Shown in pieces: positions 45,022 through 56,250 of a DNA stretch of 64,000 nt (position 1 is its first letter; every line of letters begins with the position of its first letter). Made by a program: the position numbers and the translations under genes. Under the pieces are notes generated by a model. It saw nothing but the letters and a program-made list of their open reading frames with translations, was not told where the DNA came from and ran no database searches. This DNA is from Siphonodentalium dalli. Its lineage: Eukaryota; Mollusca; Scaphopoda; Gadilida; Siphonodentaliidae. The DNA lies in assembly GCA_032622095.1 (NCBI GenBank), contig CP136063.1, positions 42,012,106 through 42,076,105 of the forward strand, written 5' to 3'.

Positions 45022-45288
45022 GTAAGTTTCTATTTTGCCTGAAGACTAGATATGGTAATTTTCAAATTCAAATGAATTAATGTTAAAACTTGTACAAGAA
45101 TCTGGCATGTCTCCGCGCTGTTGACTTGACGTAAATTATGTGCAAATATTGGCATGCAGGATGTAGCATTTATGCAGGCAATAAATGACCATATGTATGT
45201 TTTAAGTTTTTATCAATTTACGACAATGGCTTCAAGCTAAATTTTAAAATTAATTTGGCTAAAAAATTCACTTTAAATTTAACATTAT

Positions 45289-48031
45289 CACTGGGGGTAA
45301 GCTGCTCCGTGGGAAGTGGTTCGCTTGTGATAAAAGCTCCAGTGCGCATACGAGAAGCTCCAGTGCACATCCGGTCAGAAGAAGTTATTTTATTTACAAC
45401 ATTCAAAGAACACAGATTGAAGGTAAGGAATAGAAAAGAATTTCCACTGCTGCTCCCTTCTGCGATAACATCTATAACAAAACCAGGGACGTTTTGTCAC
45501 ATATTTTCTCACAATACCCGTTTAACATTGCTGAAAAAACATTCCCTATGCATTTACTATGGGAAAATAGCGAAAGTAACCGGGTGAATAGAGCGTATTT
45601 AAAAGCTTATTTGAGCGTGAACAATATTTAACAATAAAGCTAAAACGTCATCTAGTAATCCCCAATCAGTGTCGATGTATTCTGCTCGTTTACAACAATG
45701 CCAGAAAGCTTTCAAATCATGACAAAAAGCCCCAGTGCCATTGCGATAACAGGTTACACATCGAGTGCGCTTGTGATGAAATAAAGCGCCAGTGCGTAGG
45801 TGTCATGGAATCGTAATTGACTTATTTTTGGCAGGATAATCATCATTCTGACAACCGAAAACTACAGAAGGTGGTGTGCGCTTTCCTCAGAGTCATTTTC
45901 TTCAATTAGCTTGTGTTTTATGTTGTAATTAATATTATATATCATTTATATTATAAATATCCGAATACGAATGTAACTTTGACAATTAAGAATTTCGTAA
46001 TACAAATGATACGAATGTAATTACGATAATTAGACATTAGTATATATAATAATTATAATTACTATAATATAATAATCATATTCATATCATTTGCAGTGCA
46101 TTCTTCACAGAACCATACCACCATATATATAGTGGTGATATGGCTTCGTTAGTACGAATGTAATGATGATTATTAGACATTTGTTTTAGTTGGGAATACG
46201 TTGAACTCGTATCGATGTGTTGCTTCAGTAAAAGCAAACACTGTATTCATCACACCTTGATGCAGGATTGGGAGTTTCAGGGACGTGACTAGAGGTCTTG
46301 GTTTGGGTGGATGTCAAACTTCGAATTTCCAACTGTATCCCCCACTTTGGAGCACATTTTTTCTCAACTTAATACTTTCCTTTTGCACATTCTTGAGCTT
46401 GAATATTCTGACTGTTACCTGAAACAGGTCTGTAACTGGTTGGAACTCCAACGATATACCCCCATATATTTGAAAGTATCTGAAATATATGTTGTAAATA
46501 TGAATGTCTTTCAACTCCGGGTGGAGTGCAAATCACAGGGGTCCGGGAATATATATGATTTTAATTTATTATAGTATTTTGAGAAAATAATATGATAAAT
46601 TAAAACAAAAAATCCTGGACCCCTGCATTGCAAATTGCGTTGCCCAATATTTCCCACCCGCAATGAAGACACTCTACCCAGAATTATACCCGATTATCTT
46701 GCGTTTATTAATTATTATTTCATTATTGTCATTTCAGGTGTATGCGGGTATGGAAGGGTCGCTTATATCAATGGAGGATTCAATGATCCCCGTGGTTTCC
46801 CTGCCTTTTTCTAACACCAGCACCGCAAGTTCTTCAGATGGGTGCGCTTGCATGGTGTGCCGAATTGCACCGCGGCCATTTTCTTGTTTTTCTCGGCAGT
46901 GATAACACCTTGTTGTTTCTGAAAAGTTATAAAATGCATCCATAATTGCATGTATTTGGCATTATTTTTTGCAATTAGTTGATTATAATAACTAAAGCGT
47001 CTTTTGAGAAATGTTTTTGTTGTTGTTGGAATCTGATTATAAGAGGGCCACCTGATCAGATTGTCTGTCTTTAATAGGTCATGCATGCCGTTTTCGTGCC
47101 ATTTATATATAATGGCACATCCATATGATGTTATGACTTACACAAGCCGCATATCGACAATTATTTTTGCAAGATTAATTATTCGAATACATGTATGTAA
47201 TGGTCAATCTCTCACATCGTAATATGCATACATGATCAACCCACTATTCGAAATCAATTAGGCTGACAACAAACGAACAGTTTAAATATATCCGTACAAA
47301 TACTTGTGAATCACACAGGACTGCATGTACATTCAAATACATATCGATTGGAGTATATAATAGGATATACTATTGGTATATAACTGATAATTCACGGAAA
47401 CACCACACGATAATGGTCATGTTCTAGACTCCAATAATGCCAATGTGATTGAAATAATAAATACGAACTTGTTTCGAATCGTTTTCACCTCTACAATTCC
47501 CTAAATCTCTTTTTAAATGCGCACTGGAGCCCACCAATCCCGGCGGTCTACGCGCTGGCGCTTATGGAAATACGAACTGGAGCGTCCACGTGGTGGTGTT
47601 AAAATGCATTTTTCTCAGTATTTAATTGTTTGAGACACCAAAGCCAACAACAATCGCACGGCGGAGATGTTTGTTATAGCAATTGATACGGGACATTATT
47701 CAGATTATTTCATTTTCATACACAAAATATCATGTTATTAAGAATTTTCTAGTTACACAATCGGGTTTTGAAGTGATAAATCAGCTGCGTTTGCGTGGTA
47801 TGGAAATGTGTTATAATAAATGCGATATGTAAATCACAGTTGAAGCATGTTGGTCATTTGTGACCGACGTTCCATAGAATAATGTTGTTTATAGATATAA
47901 TACGTAGCATATTGAATACTTCAGTTTCCTTTTTCACAAAATAATCACAGACGCACCGTCGCATTGTAAACTGCGCACTGGAGCTTTTATCACAAGCGAA
48001 CCGCTTCCCATGGAGCAGCTTACCCCCAGTG
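45289..48031. mobile_element. CACTG-ended transposon in a BEN-gene intron
   Basis: 2743 bp with ~60-bp terminal inverted repeats starting CACTGGGGGTAAGCTGCTCC. Two mismatches were noticed. Flanks are ATTAT at 45284-45288 and 48032-48036. The paralogous intron at 44905-44920 reads CATTATATATTTATAATTA, an empty-site equivalent consistent with a 5-bp duplication. CAC-ends with a 5-bp duplication are known from the Transib/RAG group; CACTG-ends also occur in CACTA/EnSpm and Chapaev groups (different TSD lengths), so the superfamily is open. Internal CCAGTGCGCA-like motifs near both ends look like subterminal repeats. No transposase ORF seen. Confidence 0.85.
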
Positions 48032-48062
48032 ATTATATATTTATAATTACATTCAATTTCAG

Positions 48063-48167
48063 AATGTTCTACATCCAAAAACAATTCCAACACCGATGAT
48101 GACACCTAAGCAGACTCCAAAGCAGCACACACCAGGAAATCTATCCACACCAGGCAGAGGCAATGTG
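48063..48167 (+). CDS. BEN gene, Pro/Thr-rich exon with apparent frameshift
   Basis: Acceptor TTCAATTTCAG, donor GTATGT, 105 nt. Joined in phase 1 to the preceding exons it reads ECSTSKNNSNTDDDT and then a stop. The related exon at 44938 has CAATTCAACACCG where this one has CAATTCCAACACCG, an extra C at 48087-48088. Without that C the frame would run on into TPKQTPKQHTPGNLSTPGRG and leave in phase 0, as the next exon requires. In phase 0 the sequence as given is fully open (NVLHPKTIPTPMMTPKQTPK...), which a splice from 43767 would allow. Confidence 0.6.
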
Positions 48168-49173
48168 GTATGTTATTTTTATCACATGTAATATGAGACA
48201 GGTCATGGATGAAAGATAATATTCTAAATATGTTCTATCAAACTACTACAAAAGAAACCTTCTATATTACTATCATCCCTGAACATATGCACACAAAACA
48301 GCTTTGTCTGAACTGCGAATAAAAAGACAATATTGGTATTGGTAGGAGACAGCTAATCATATATTCTTTTTAAAGGACAAATGATAAAGCCGTTTACACC
48401 GTTTATGCCGGAATCGATGTTGAAAACGTTATACATGTAACTAATACAATATGTTCCGACTAGTCAACAGCAAAATTCAGAGTCGACGTTCTGACATTTT
48501 AGCATCGACTACAGCTAGTCGATTAATCGTTTCAATCCTAGATTAGTTTTAATTTATGTTCATGCACTATAATGAAGTTAATTAAATTTATGGATATCGG
48601 GGAATGCAGTTAATAAATTATAACACTCATAATGAGTATATGTTCATATGATGCATTACATATTTTTTCGGAATATTGCATCCCCAAAACAATCTTGCCG
48701 AGTGACACTGATGACAATTTGCTGCATAATTAGCAACATATCAAAGCACTCTAGTGGTCTATTAAACAGCAGTGCATCTATTTAATTGTTTTTTAAAAAG
48801 CTTCAATTGAAATCGAATAACTTGATTCACAACTTTAATGTCTACACACTGTCACGCTACTGATCCAGTGCTTTTAACATCACCACTCTCGATTACATAA
48901 TATTGGTGGCCATATTCGTGGACACAATAGACTCAGACTCCAATTCCTCGTTTTAAGATTGTCGACTCATATGGTATCATAGGAGGTTAATTAGCCACGG
49001 AAATAGCCTGACAACCAGTGGATATATTATCATATGTATTTATTTTTTGGCTTATTTATATGCGATAGTTATGGGACTTGGTCATTGTGTTAAAAAAGTT
49101 GTATTCATTAGGATCACAATCCTTTCTTATTATAGTAACAGTTATACCATACCACCATCTTTTTTATTTGCAG

Positions 49174-49447
49174 TCTGCTGGTGTCATGGTGCCACTGATT
49201 GTACACCCAAATGATCCAGATCTGTATTCCAATGTTTTGGTGGATAGCCATCTCTTAAGTAGAGCAAAACAACGGGCAATACAGACTGGATCAAAGAGGT
49301 CACCAGCAGTGGTACTTTTGAACAGCCTGCTCGATATAGTATTCTCGAAGGAAGAACTAAAAGCAGGGTGTGGCCGTGGGCTACGGAAAAACAAAGATGT
49401 GAAGAAAAGAAGTCCTTTGGACCCACACAGGATGTCAGCTATTCATG
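49174..49447 (+). CDS. BEN domain, main exon
   Basis: Acceptor CATCTTTTTTATTTGCAG (phase 0), donor GTAAGC (phase 1), 91 codons. It reads VMVPLIVHPNDPDLYSNVLV, then LSRAKQRAIQTGSKRS, the core LLNSLLDIVFSKEELKAGCG, a basic loop GLRKNKDVKKRS and LDPHRMSAIHG. The L-L-x-x-L-F-S/T-x-E-E-L and L-D-P-x-x-M-x-A-I motifs identify a BEN domain. BEN domains bind DNA and recruit repressors in the nucleus. Best-supported coding exon of the window. Confidence 0.85.
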
Positions 49448-50218
49448 GTAAGCTATACAGAGATTGATAATTTACTTTAAGTCTCCATTACATGAAATAT
49501 GGTTGGAGGGTGAGTGCATTCCCAACGATTCGACCATTTCGCTGAGGAAACAACCTCTTCCTTAAATAGAAACCATATGTGCCGGTCTAGTTCAATCTTG
49601 TGATTGACCATCTGCATTTTAACAGTAAATATGTCTTAGCCGGGAGACTCTTCTGCTAAACTTCAACTAATTATTACTATTTATCACTATTTAATGCATT
49701 ATCATGTCTGTTCCTGGCATGCAGTGAATAAATTCTACTCCATTCAGATCTATGCATCATCGAATCAAGGTCATCACCGTATTACCATCACCTTATATTG
49801 TAGCATTGCGCGAATATGGTTCCTATTTATGGAAGAGGTTATTTCCTCAGTGAAGCGAAAATTACCAAGTCGTTGAGAATGGGGCAGGCAGTGTGCGCCT
49901 GGTGTCTGCCACCTGTATGTCTGTCTATAGACACAATTTTGTCCGAGCTTTTATTGCTACATTTTTTCTGTCAATTTGTTTTAAACTTGGCACAGAAATT
50001 TAGTACCAAGGAAACCTGTACACCTGCGATTATGGGGTTCATCCAACTTTTTGTGTGGAGTTATCACCCTTTCTCACTATGGGGGTATACTTTAATAGTT
50101 CCATTGGGTCAGCCCATCTCTTGTTGCTAACAAACTTTATCTTGCCCATGAAAACTGTACCCATTACTTTGAAAATGGATGTCATTTAATAACTATAAAT
50201 ATTTTATTTCATTTTCAG

Positions 50219-50379
50219 AGTTTATTACGGCTTTTTGCAAAAAGCAGTCATGGGACATTCTGGACGAGAGCGAGTTTAACTCGAAAGTATGTTCTAAATG
50301 TACGAATGCGAGGAGTACATGCCGAACTAGCTTGTCCCTGACAGTGGGGGAGTCTGTTAATAACACAGAGCACATGTAA
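50219..50379 (+). CDS. BEN gene, terminal exon
   Basis: Acceptor TTTCATTTTCAG (phase 1) continues the previous exon as EFITAFCKKQSWDILDESEF then NSKVCSKCTNARSTCRTSLS and stops at TAA 50377-50379. The length and content suit the last helix of a BEN domain and a short tail. A GTAAGT overlapping the stop codon (50376-50381) could alternatively serve as a donor, but joining it to the exon at 50788 would give an immediate stop. Confidence 0.72.
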
Positions 50380-50787
50380 GTTGTAAATAGTGTCATTGCT
50401 GGCTATGTAATGACGTAGATTTTGACTACATGTATTCCATCACAAAAAGTAAAGCAATAATATTCATGGTTATTTCCAAGTTAATTCAAGTACATGCGTT
50501 TAAACGCTTAGATTAAGCGTTTAAACGCTAAGATTAACATTAGCTCATCCCATTCTTAGTATTTCATCTTAGCGTTTTTTGGCAAACAACGGAACGCTAG
50601 AAAAACGCTTAATAATGGCTTCTCATTTTGGTAATGATATGCCAACACCCATTGCAATTGACATTTATCTTTTTTTCCATGGCATCATTTTAGAATTGCA
50701 TACCAACTTTTGTGTTAATTTCCTGTCAACTTAATTATTTATTTTGTTATTGTTACATCTATTTATTTAATTTCATCCTGTTTCCAG

Positions 50788-50965
50788 ATAAATGAGGAAT
50801 TAATTAGACGGGCAAATAGGAGAGACCCAAAAAAGTTTACTAACGAGATTATGCAAATTCTATACTCAAATGAATATATGGCAAAACATACCATAACTGG
50901 AAGCGACCAGTACGGGAAACTGGGAAAAGAAGCAATGGATCCCAATGAAATGAATATGATCAAAG
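50788..50965 (+). CDS. BEN-domain exon, copy B
   Basis: Same length, splice sites and phases as 18151-18328. Encodes INEELIRRANRRDPKKFTNE, IMQILYSNEYMAKHTITG and GKLGKEAMDPNEMNMIKG. It differs from copy A at 15 of 178 bases (5 residues), against about 4 in 178 in the adjacent downstream intron. At most of those sites it agrees with the copy at 16658. It lies 409 bp after the end of the 37.5-50.4 kb BEN gene, on the same strand. It could be an extra exon of that gene in an alternative transcript, but no in-frame join from 50219-50376 exists. Confidence 0.68.
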
Positions 50966-51353
50966 GTAAATTCATACAAGTATTCATTATTTGACACCAT
51001 TTTCCCGTCTTTATAGCATACATTTATGTTTTAAGCAGCCTATTGAATAAATACTGAAATTAGACTGTCCACGAAACTGGGCACAATATTTTGTGGAGCG
51101 ATCATTTTGTTGAGTACGACTTGGTGATATTACCCCACATTTCATACAAATTTCCACAAATGAAAAAACGTGTACTGTATATTTTGTCTCAATTATTTTC
51201 TCCCCTAACAATTCCTTATCTCTCCACCAGAGTATCCGCTATTGGTTAGGGTTAAATTTCCAATATGCAACGGAAAGTGAATATCTACTATAAGTAAAAT
51301 CACACACTGTACACTCAGATTTAGTGTTGTTTGGTATTTTGATTGATTGTTGG

Positions 51354-51516
51354 CACAGTATTATACAATGGTTACGTCCAACACTGCACAGTATTATACA
51401 ATGGTTACGTCCAACACTGCACAGTATTATACAATGGTTACGTCCAACACTGCACAGTATTATACAATGGTTACGTCCAACACTGCACAGTATTATACAA
51501 TGGTCCAACACTGCAC
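51354..51516 (+). repeat. 33-bp satellite, short copy B array
   Basis: Four to five units, all of the ACGTCCAACACTG type, ending through a shortened unit (CAATGGTCCAACACTGCAC) in CTAAGGTTACTTCTTAAAT. It occupies the same place as the 8.5-kb array of copy A. Confidence 0.97.
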
Positions 51517-52675
51517 TAAGGTTACTTCTTAAATACCGCAGCAGCGGGGTTACACCACACTGCAAGAGGCACGGTTCACGATATTGTGATTTTTCAGACA
51601 ATATACTGAGCAGACTTCAAGTTATTTATTGCTATGCATACACACTTTTCTGTGTGCCTAAGTTGATGAACCCAAAGGGTGAAACGATTTTCATGACTGG
51701 TTAACCATTGGAATAGACCGAGGTTAAACGATTAACCATGGTTGCTTGTATGTAGGGCTACATTGACAAGTGGATGTCTATTATTCAGAACAAATGATTC
51801 AATTTAAATCAGTCAGACTGGCATGCTCAGATATAAATGGAAAGCAAACTCAGAAATTTTCCCTAATTTATGAACATTTCCATACTGCATATGTCCAAAC
51901 CCAAGGGGGGTTCCTATTCTCTTCCTTGCAGCGTAATACACCATCCATGGATATAAGGGGACATTGATAAATGTCTTTATTTATAGCAGGCTGTGTAGCT
52001 AGCAAATAGTGCACAAAAGTTAATTGAAAGTTATCACACAATCTTTTTCTGGTCACTATATTGGCCCAAATGTATAATATACTGGTAAGTATATATGTTT
52101 AATAAAGTAATTCATAGTACGATATGCATGTATATGTAGTATTGTACCGATATATGTGTGCATAACTTGCCAAGAAGATATGGGTCGGGTTGTATCAAAT
52201 AATCTGCACTATGTATAAGATCAAGTCGCTATTGCATCACTGTCTAATTAAGTAACCTGAGGGGGTTTTAATTTTGTGTGAACGGGGATCCTACGTAACA
52301 CATACTTCGATTCAAACTTGGATACGGATAATAGACATGCAGCCTGTAAGAAGTTGCCCATGCATTTTCCAGTTTGCACTGACACCGAAATTGACACATA
52401 ACACTCATCATGTGACTCATGCTCTAGTCAAATGTCATGATGTTAAATACAATGTCACTAATATGTCGTAAAGATCAAAGAAGCCTGTTTTGGCCGATGA
52501 TGTGCCTCTCAACTGATACCATGGGCAGATATATTGAGATATAACAGGAATTTTCTATCTGTCTTGTTTGCTTATAAAATAAATTAATTAAGAAATTGGC
52601 CAAGCATTCGTTCATCACTTGAAATATGAACGTTCTCATAGGTTGAGATTCACGTGTAGTCGGTCAAGTCACTTA

Positions 52676-53849
52676 CTGTTATGCCCAAAGTAAATGGCCC
52701 ATCTAACTGAAGTGGCACCCCAGTTTAATTGCGTTCCGTTTTAACCTAAATGCGGTTATAAGATGCGTTTAAAAAGCAAGAGAACCGAATAAATTGTGCG
52801 GTTAAAACGGATACGTCACGGTTAAACCGGTATATGTCGCTCTTAATGGAATAGATACCATATGGCGTGTCATGTTTTAGTTGCCATGCCATGGCTCGTT
52901 AACATGCCAGTGTACATTTCAATATCAATATTGTTTGTTGTGGATCTTCTATTTATTTTGGATAAATAGAACAAACATTCATATACCAATATTTTATGTT
53001 TTGGGTAAACAGAAGATTGTGATGTATGGTGTGAAAAAATAAAAGTGTTTTTGTGTGTTTTATTTATTTTTGGATTTCTTTTTATTATAATGTTGTAAAC
53101 GCGTTTAAAATGGAACAACCACAAAACGGAAAAAACGCATTCAAACGGATCAAATGGCCACTGAATTTCAAACGGATTCGAGTGGGGGTTAGAGTCCCAC
53201 ACATGCACACACATGCATTTAAACGGAACAACCGCACTCTTCAAACGTCGGGCATTATTCGGATATCGGAAACCGATATTTAAGTTTTCCGATCTTGCAT
53301 TCGTTGCTATATAATCATAATTAACTATAAACGTGACACGCCAGCTAGATTCGCGAATTGCGTATGTATTATTACTAGTATTAAATTCAGCTTCAAACAT
53401 AAGCATGTATTTTTTCTCAAGCCAAACAACGGAAGTATACTAGAACATATACGTCAAAATTATACAGTTTTCAACAAGTCAGGATTAAAACATAAAATAT
53501 ATCGTGTTGAGTACCGATGGTGATAACAAAAACATACAATCAACTCCTGGTCGATTATGAAGTTACCACTTTGCTGTGATCGCTAAAACACAAAACGATA
53601 ACATACATGTACACTGGTAGATGCATGGGTAGTACCCCTCTCTTTCCCATTAAATATTCAAATACCGGAAGGTTAACGTTTACGTGCGGTGTAACCGCAG
53701 TTAAGGGTTATTAACTGCGGTAACCTAACCGCATGCAACTGCGATGCCACCGCAGTTACGGCAAATAACTGCGGTGCGGTTACGGTTTAACCGCAGTTGT
53801 AAACAGATTATAACTGCAGTTAATGGGTCATTTACTTAGGGCATAACAG
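52676..53849. mobile_element. Tc1/mariner-like element, complete copy B
   Basis: 1174 bp. Left end CTGTTATGCCCAAAGTAAAT, right end (reverse complement) CTGTTATGCCCTAAGTAAAT, TA at 52674-52675 and 53850-53851. The right part (53690-53835) contains about eight copies of AACTGCGGT/ACCGCAGTT in both orientations, and the left part has related GCGGTTA motifs. The ends resemble those of the smaller TA-flanked MITE at 37195 (CAGTAATGCCCTAAGTAAT), so the two may be related families. No transposase. Confidence 0.85.
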
Positions 53850-54065
53850 TACGTACAGGGCGCTAAAATAGTTCGACCACATGCTTCAATCCAGTCTATG
53901 TAAACATACACTCAGATTCATACTGGCACTGAGTCTATTGCATTCCCATGAAATTAGATGTGATTGACAGGTGTAAACATGGTCACAACCGTCACATGCC
54001 AGTTCCGTCATGGCCACTTGAACCCCTGGGAAGCCGATTCTAAGAATCAGAATTAATAGTTGCAG

Positions 54066-54462
54066 GGTTTGTGACTTTTCGTCCGGCGGTTGTTTTACTG
54101 ACAATAAAGGGAAACAGCTTCCGGGATCCAAAATAAAATGTACAATAACTAAGACAGATCTTCTTGAAATTATAAAAAATATCAATTTATGTGGATTTCT
54201 TGGACTCAATCACTCAGAACGAATTATTTTTGAGATTGGCCAGGCGATTTGTCGCTCATGTTGAGTTGTCAAAAAATAACACAAATCAACGACCTCGAAT
54301 CAAAAATACATGAATGTCGGGACTATCTGATAAAAACTAAAAAAAAAAGGTACCTTGACATAACAAAACGATCTATCAGTTCCCCAGTACCGGCAGTAGC
54401 ACCCAGGGCCTGGAACCTACGTCATAAAACAAAGTTTTGGCGGCTGCTCGGTGCGACTCGAA
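54066..54462 (+). pseudogene. cysteine-containing N-terminal-type exon, frameshifted
   Basis: After TTGCAG the frame reads VCDFSSGGCFTDNKGKQLPG, then LLEIIKNINLCGFLGLNHSE and IIFEIGQAICRSC before a stop. Eight bases later the frame QKITQINDLESKIHECRDYL and SSPVPAVAPRAWNLRHKTKF continues to the donor GTGAGT. Removing the bases TGAGTTGT would join ...ICRSC to QKITQI. C-x(n)-C followed by C-x-x-C and an amphipathic helix resembles the zinc-binding N-terminal modules of many invertebrate DNA-binding proteins (from memory). Whether it is dead or the split is a short intron or assembly error is open. Copy A keeps only the second half. Confidence 0.5.
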
Positions 54463-54800
54463 GTGAGTATTTATCGTTTTTGCAAACTATGTACATGTAC
54501 ATAAACCACTAAAAAAATCATTGCTTATGAGCTGTAAAACATTGTTTGCTAGCTCACAGTCATATATACCGAGATATATATGTAACGGTTGTAAAGATTA
54601 TCGCGTTCAGGTGGTTTCCGTCACCAATTTTCGAGTCATGTTTCAGAGTTTTGAAATGGTATCGCCTACATTGGCTTTTAAAATTGGAATTGTGACATAA
54701 ATGGTAACGCCTACATATAATCAACATTTGATTCCAAAATCGGCAATTTGGCTGAATTCTTTCTTCACTTGCCGAATATCAAAATTAGTTTTAGGACTAG

Positions 54801-54983
54801 TCAGTAGTGTATGCCTTCACAGTTAATGGAACTTATGGAAGCGTAAAAGTATAATTCTTCCCTTGCTAAGATCCCCCGAATATCGCCAAGGCGAATCGGT
54901 ATGTACATCGGCTCAAAAGTAGACTGCTTCACTTGTGGCAGGCTAATTAATACGTTTTTCACGGAATTACTATCACAAGACAT
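54801..54983 (-). CDS. small minus-strand ORF, copy B
   Basis: Counterpart of 31379-31597, beginning MSCDSNSVKNVLIS and containing GDIRGILAREEL. It stops after NCEGIHY because of a base change that copy A lacks. Confidence 0.35.
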   Translation of the reverse strand: MSCDSNSVKNVLISLPQVKQSTFEPMYIPIRLGDIRGILAREELYFYASISSINCEGIHY

Positions 54984-56088
54984 AAATGAATAAAATAATA
55001 AATAATTATATGACCTTTAGTTTATATATCAATATTATTATAGGGAATAAGAAAAAATGTCATTCTGGTTGATGCATCATATATAATTATAGGCTAAAAT
55101 AAACCAACGTTTGATACAGGGGGGTTGTGAGAAAATTTACACATACAGGGCCCAAAAAAACATTTACAGCCCTTTTTGTGCAAAAAAATTATTTTTTTAC
55201 GCCTGATTTTTTTGTAGCCACCCCATAAAATAAGAAAAAATTCATTTTAAATCTATTCAAGACCAAATCAAACAGAATCAAAGGTAAGTTTTCAATTGGT
55301 CCGTTTATGGCAGATTCCAAGTGTTCAAACAATTGAAAAACTATCAACGGTTATGATGTTTTTTTCGACATTGAAAAATACATTTTGAAATAAAAAGTGT
55401 TTTATTCTACAGTATGCACAGATATTGTGAGGTAATATTTATAGTGCGAATAAGCCAACATTGTGTTTAATTTTTACATAAATATTCCAGTTACTAATTA
55501 ATGACTTCTTCACGGTTGTTCCCAAAAAGGTGCCACCAACCATCATATCAGAACACCTTATAGCCATACCGGCAATGACAGTTATATAGTATATAAGTAT
55601 CACTCGTTGGAGCCAAATAAACAGGCTGGCATGTTTATTTTTTAATTTGAGGTATTTTGTTAGCCAGCACTCTGCAGCACTAGTATTATTTGGTCATTAG
55701 ACATGCCAGAGTGAAAATGCCAGCACTATCAGGCACTATTCAATATTAATTTGAGGTGAAATGCAAACCAGCACTCCTATTCAGTCATCACTTTTATTTG
55801 GCACCCGAGAGTTCTTAAGGTATGTTTTTGGAAGATCTCCCCTGTATTACTTATATATTATACCTACCCTGTTCCTAAGTGTCTGTAAAGGCCATAACCT
55901 GGCTTAGAACACAATTATTAATGAATATATTTGAAAACAACTTAAAACAAGGGCAAAAATGTGAATAGAAAAATATTTGCACAAACTCATTTTTTCGGGC
56001 CTCTTCGGACCCACCGACACCGGCCCTGAATGATAACACTTTTGTGCGACGACCCCCCCCCCCCCCCCAGCGTTTGATAAATGAATAA

Positions 56089-56250
56089 ATATAGGTTATC
56101 ACCACCATGTGTGTTTCTGAGATCCGTATTCAAGTCGAGCTGCCTTCTCTGGGCAGTCTATCGACGAGTCCGTAGGACGAGTCGATAGACAGCCCAGAGA
56201 AAGCAGCGAGACTTGAATACGGATCTCGGAAACACACAGGGTGATGATAA
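56089..56250. repeat. long foldback hairpin, copy B
   Basis: Simple version of the 32700-32925 hairpin, with one left and one right arm around CGACGAGTCCGTAGGACGAG. Likely the ancestral state. Confidence 0.85.

Noticed and set aside
47854-48105. Minus-strand ORF over the right end of the CACTG element
   Set aside because: It crosses the transposon TIR and a plus-strand exon; chance frame.
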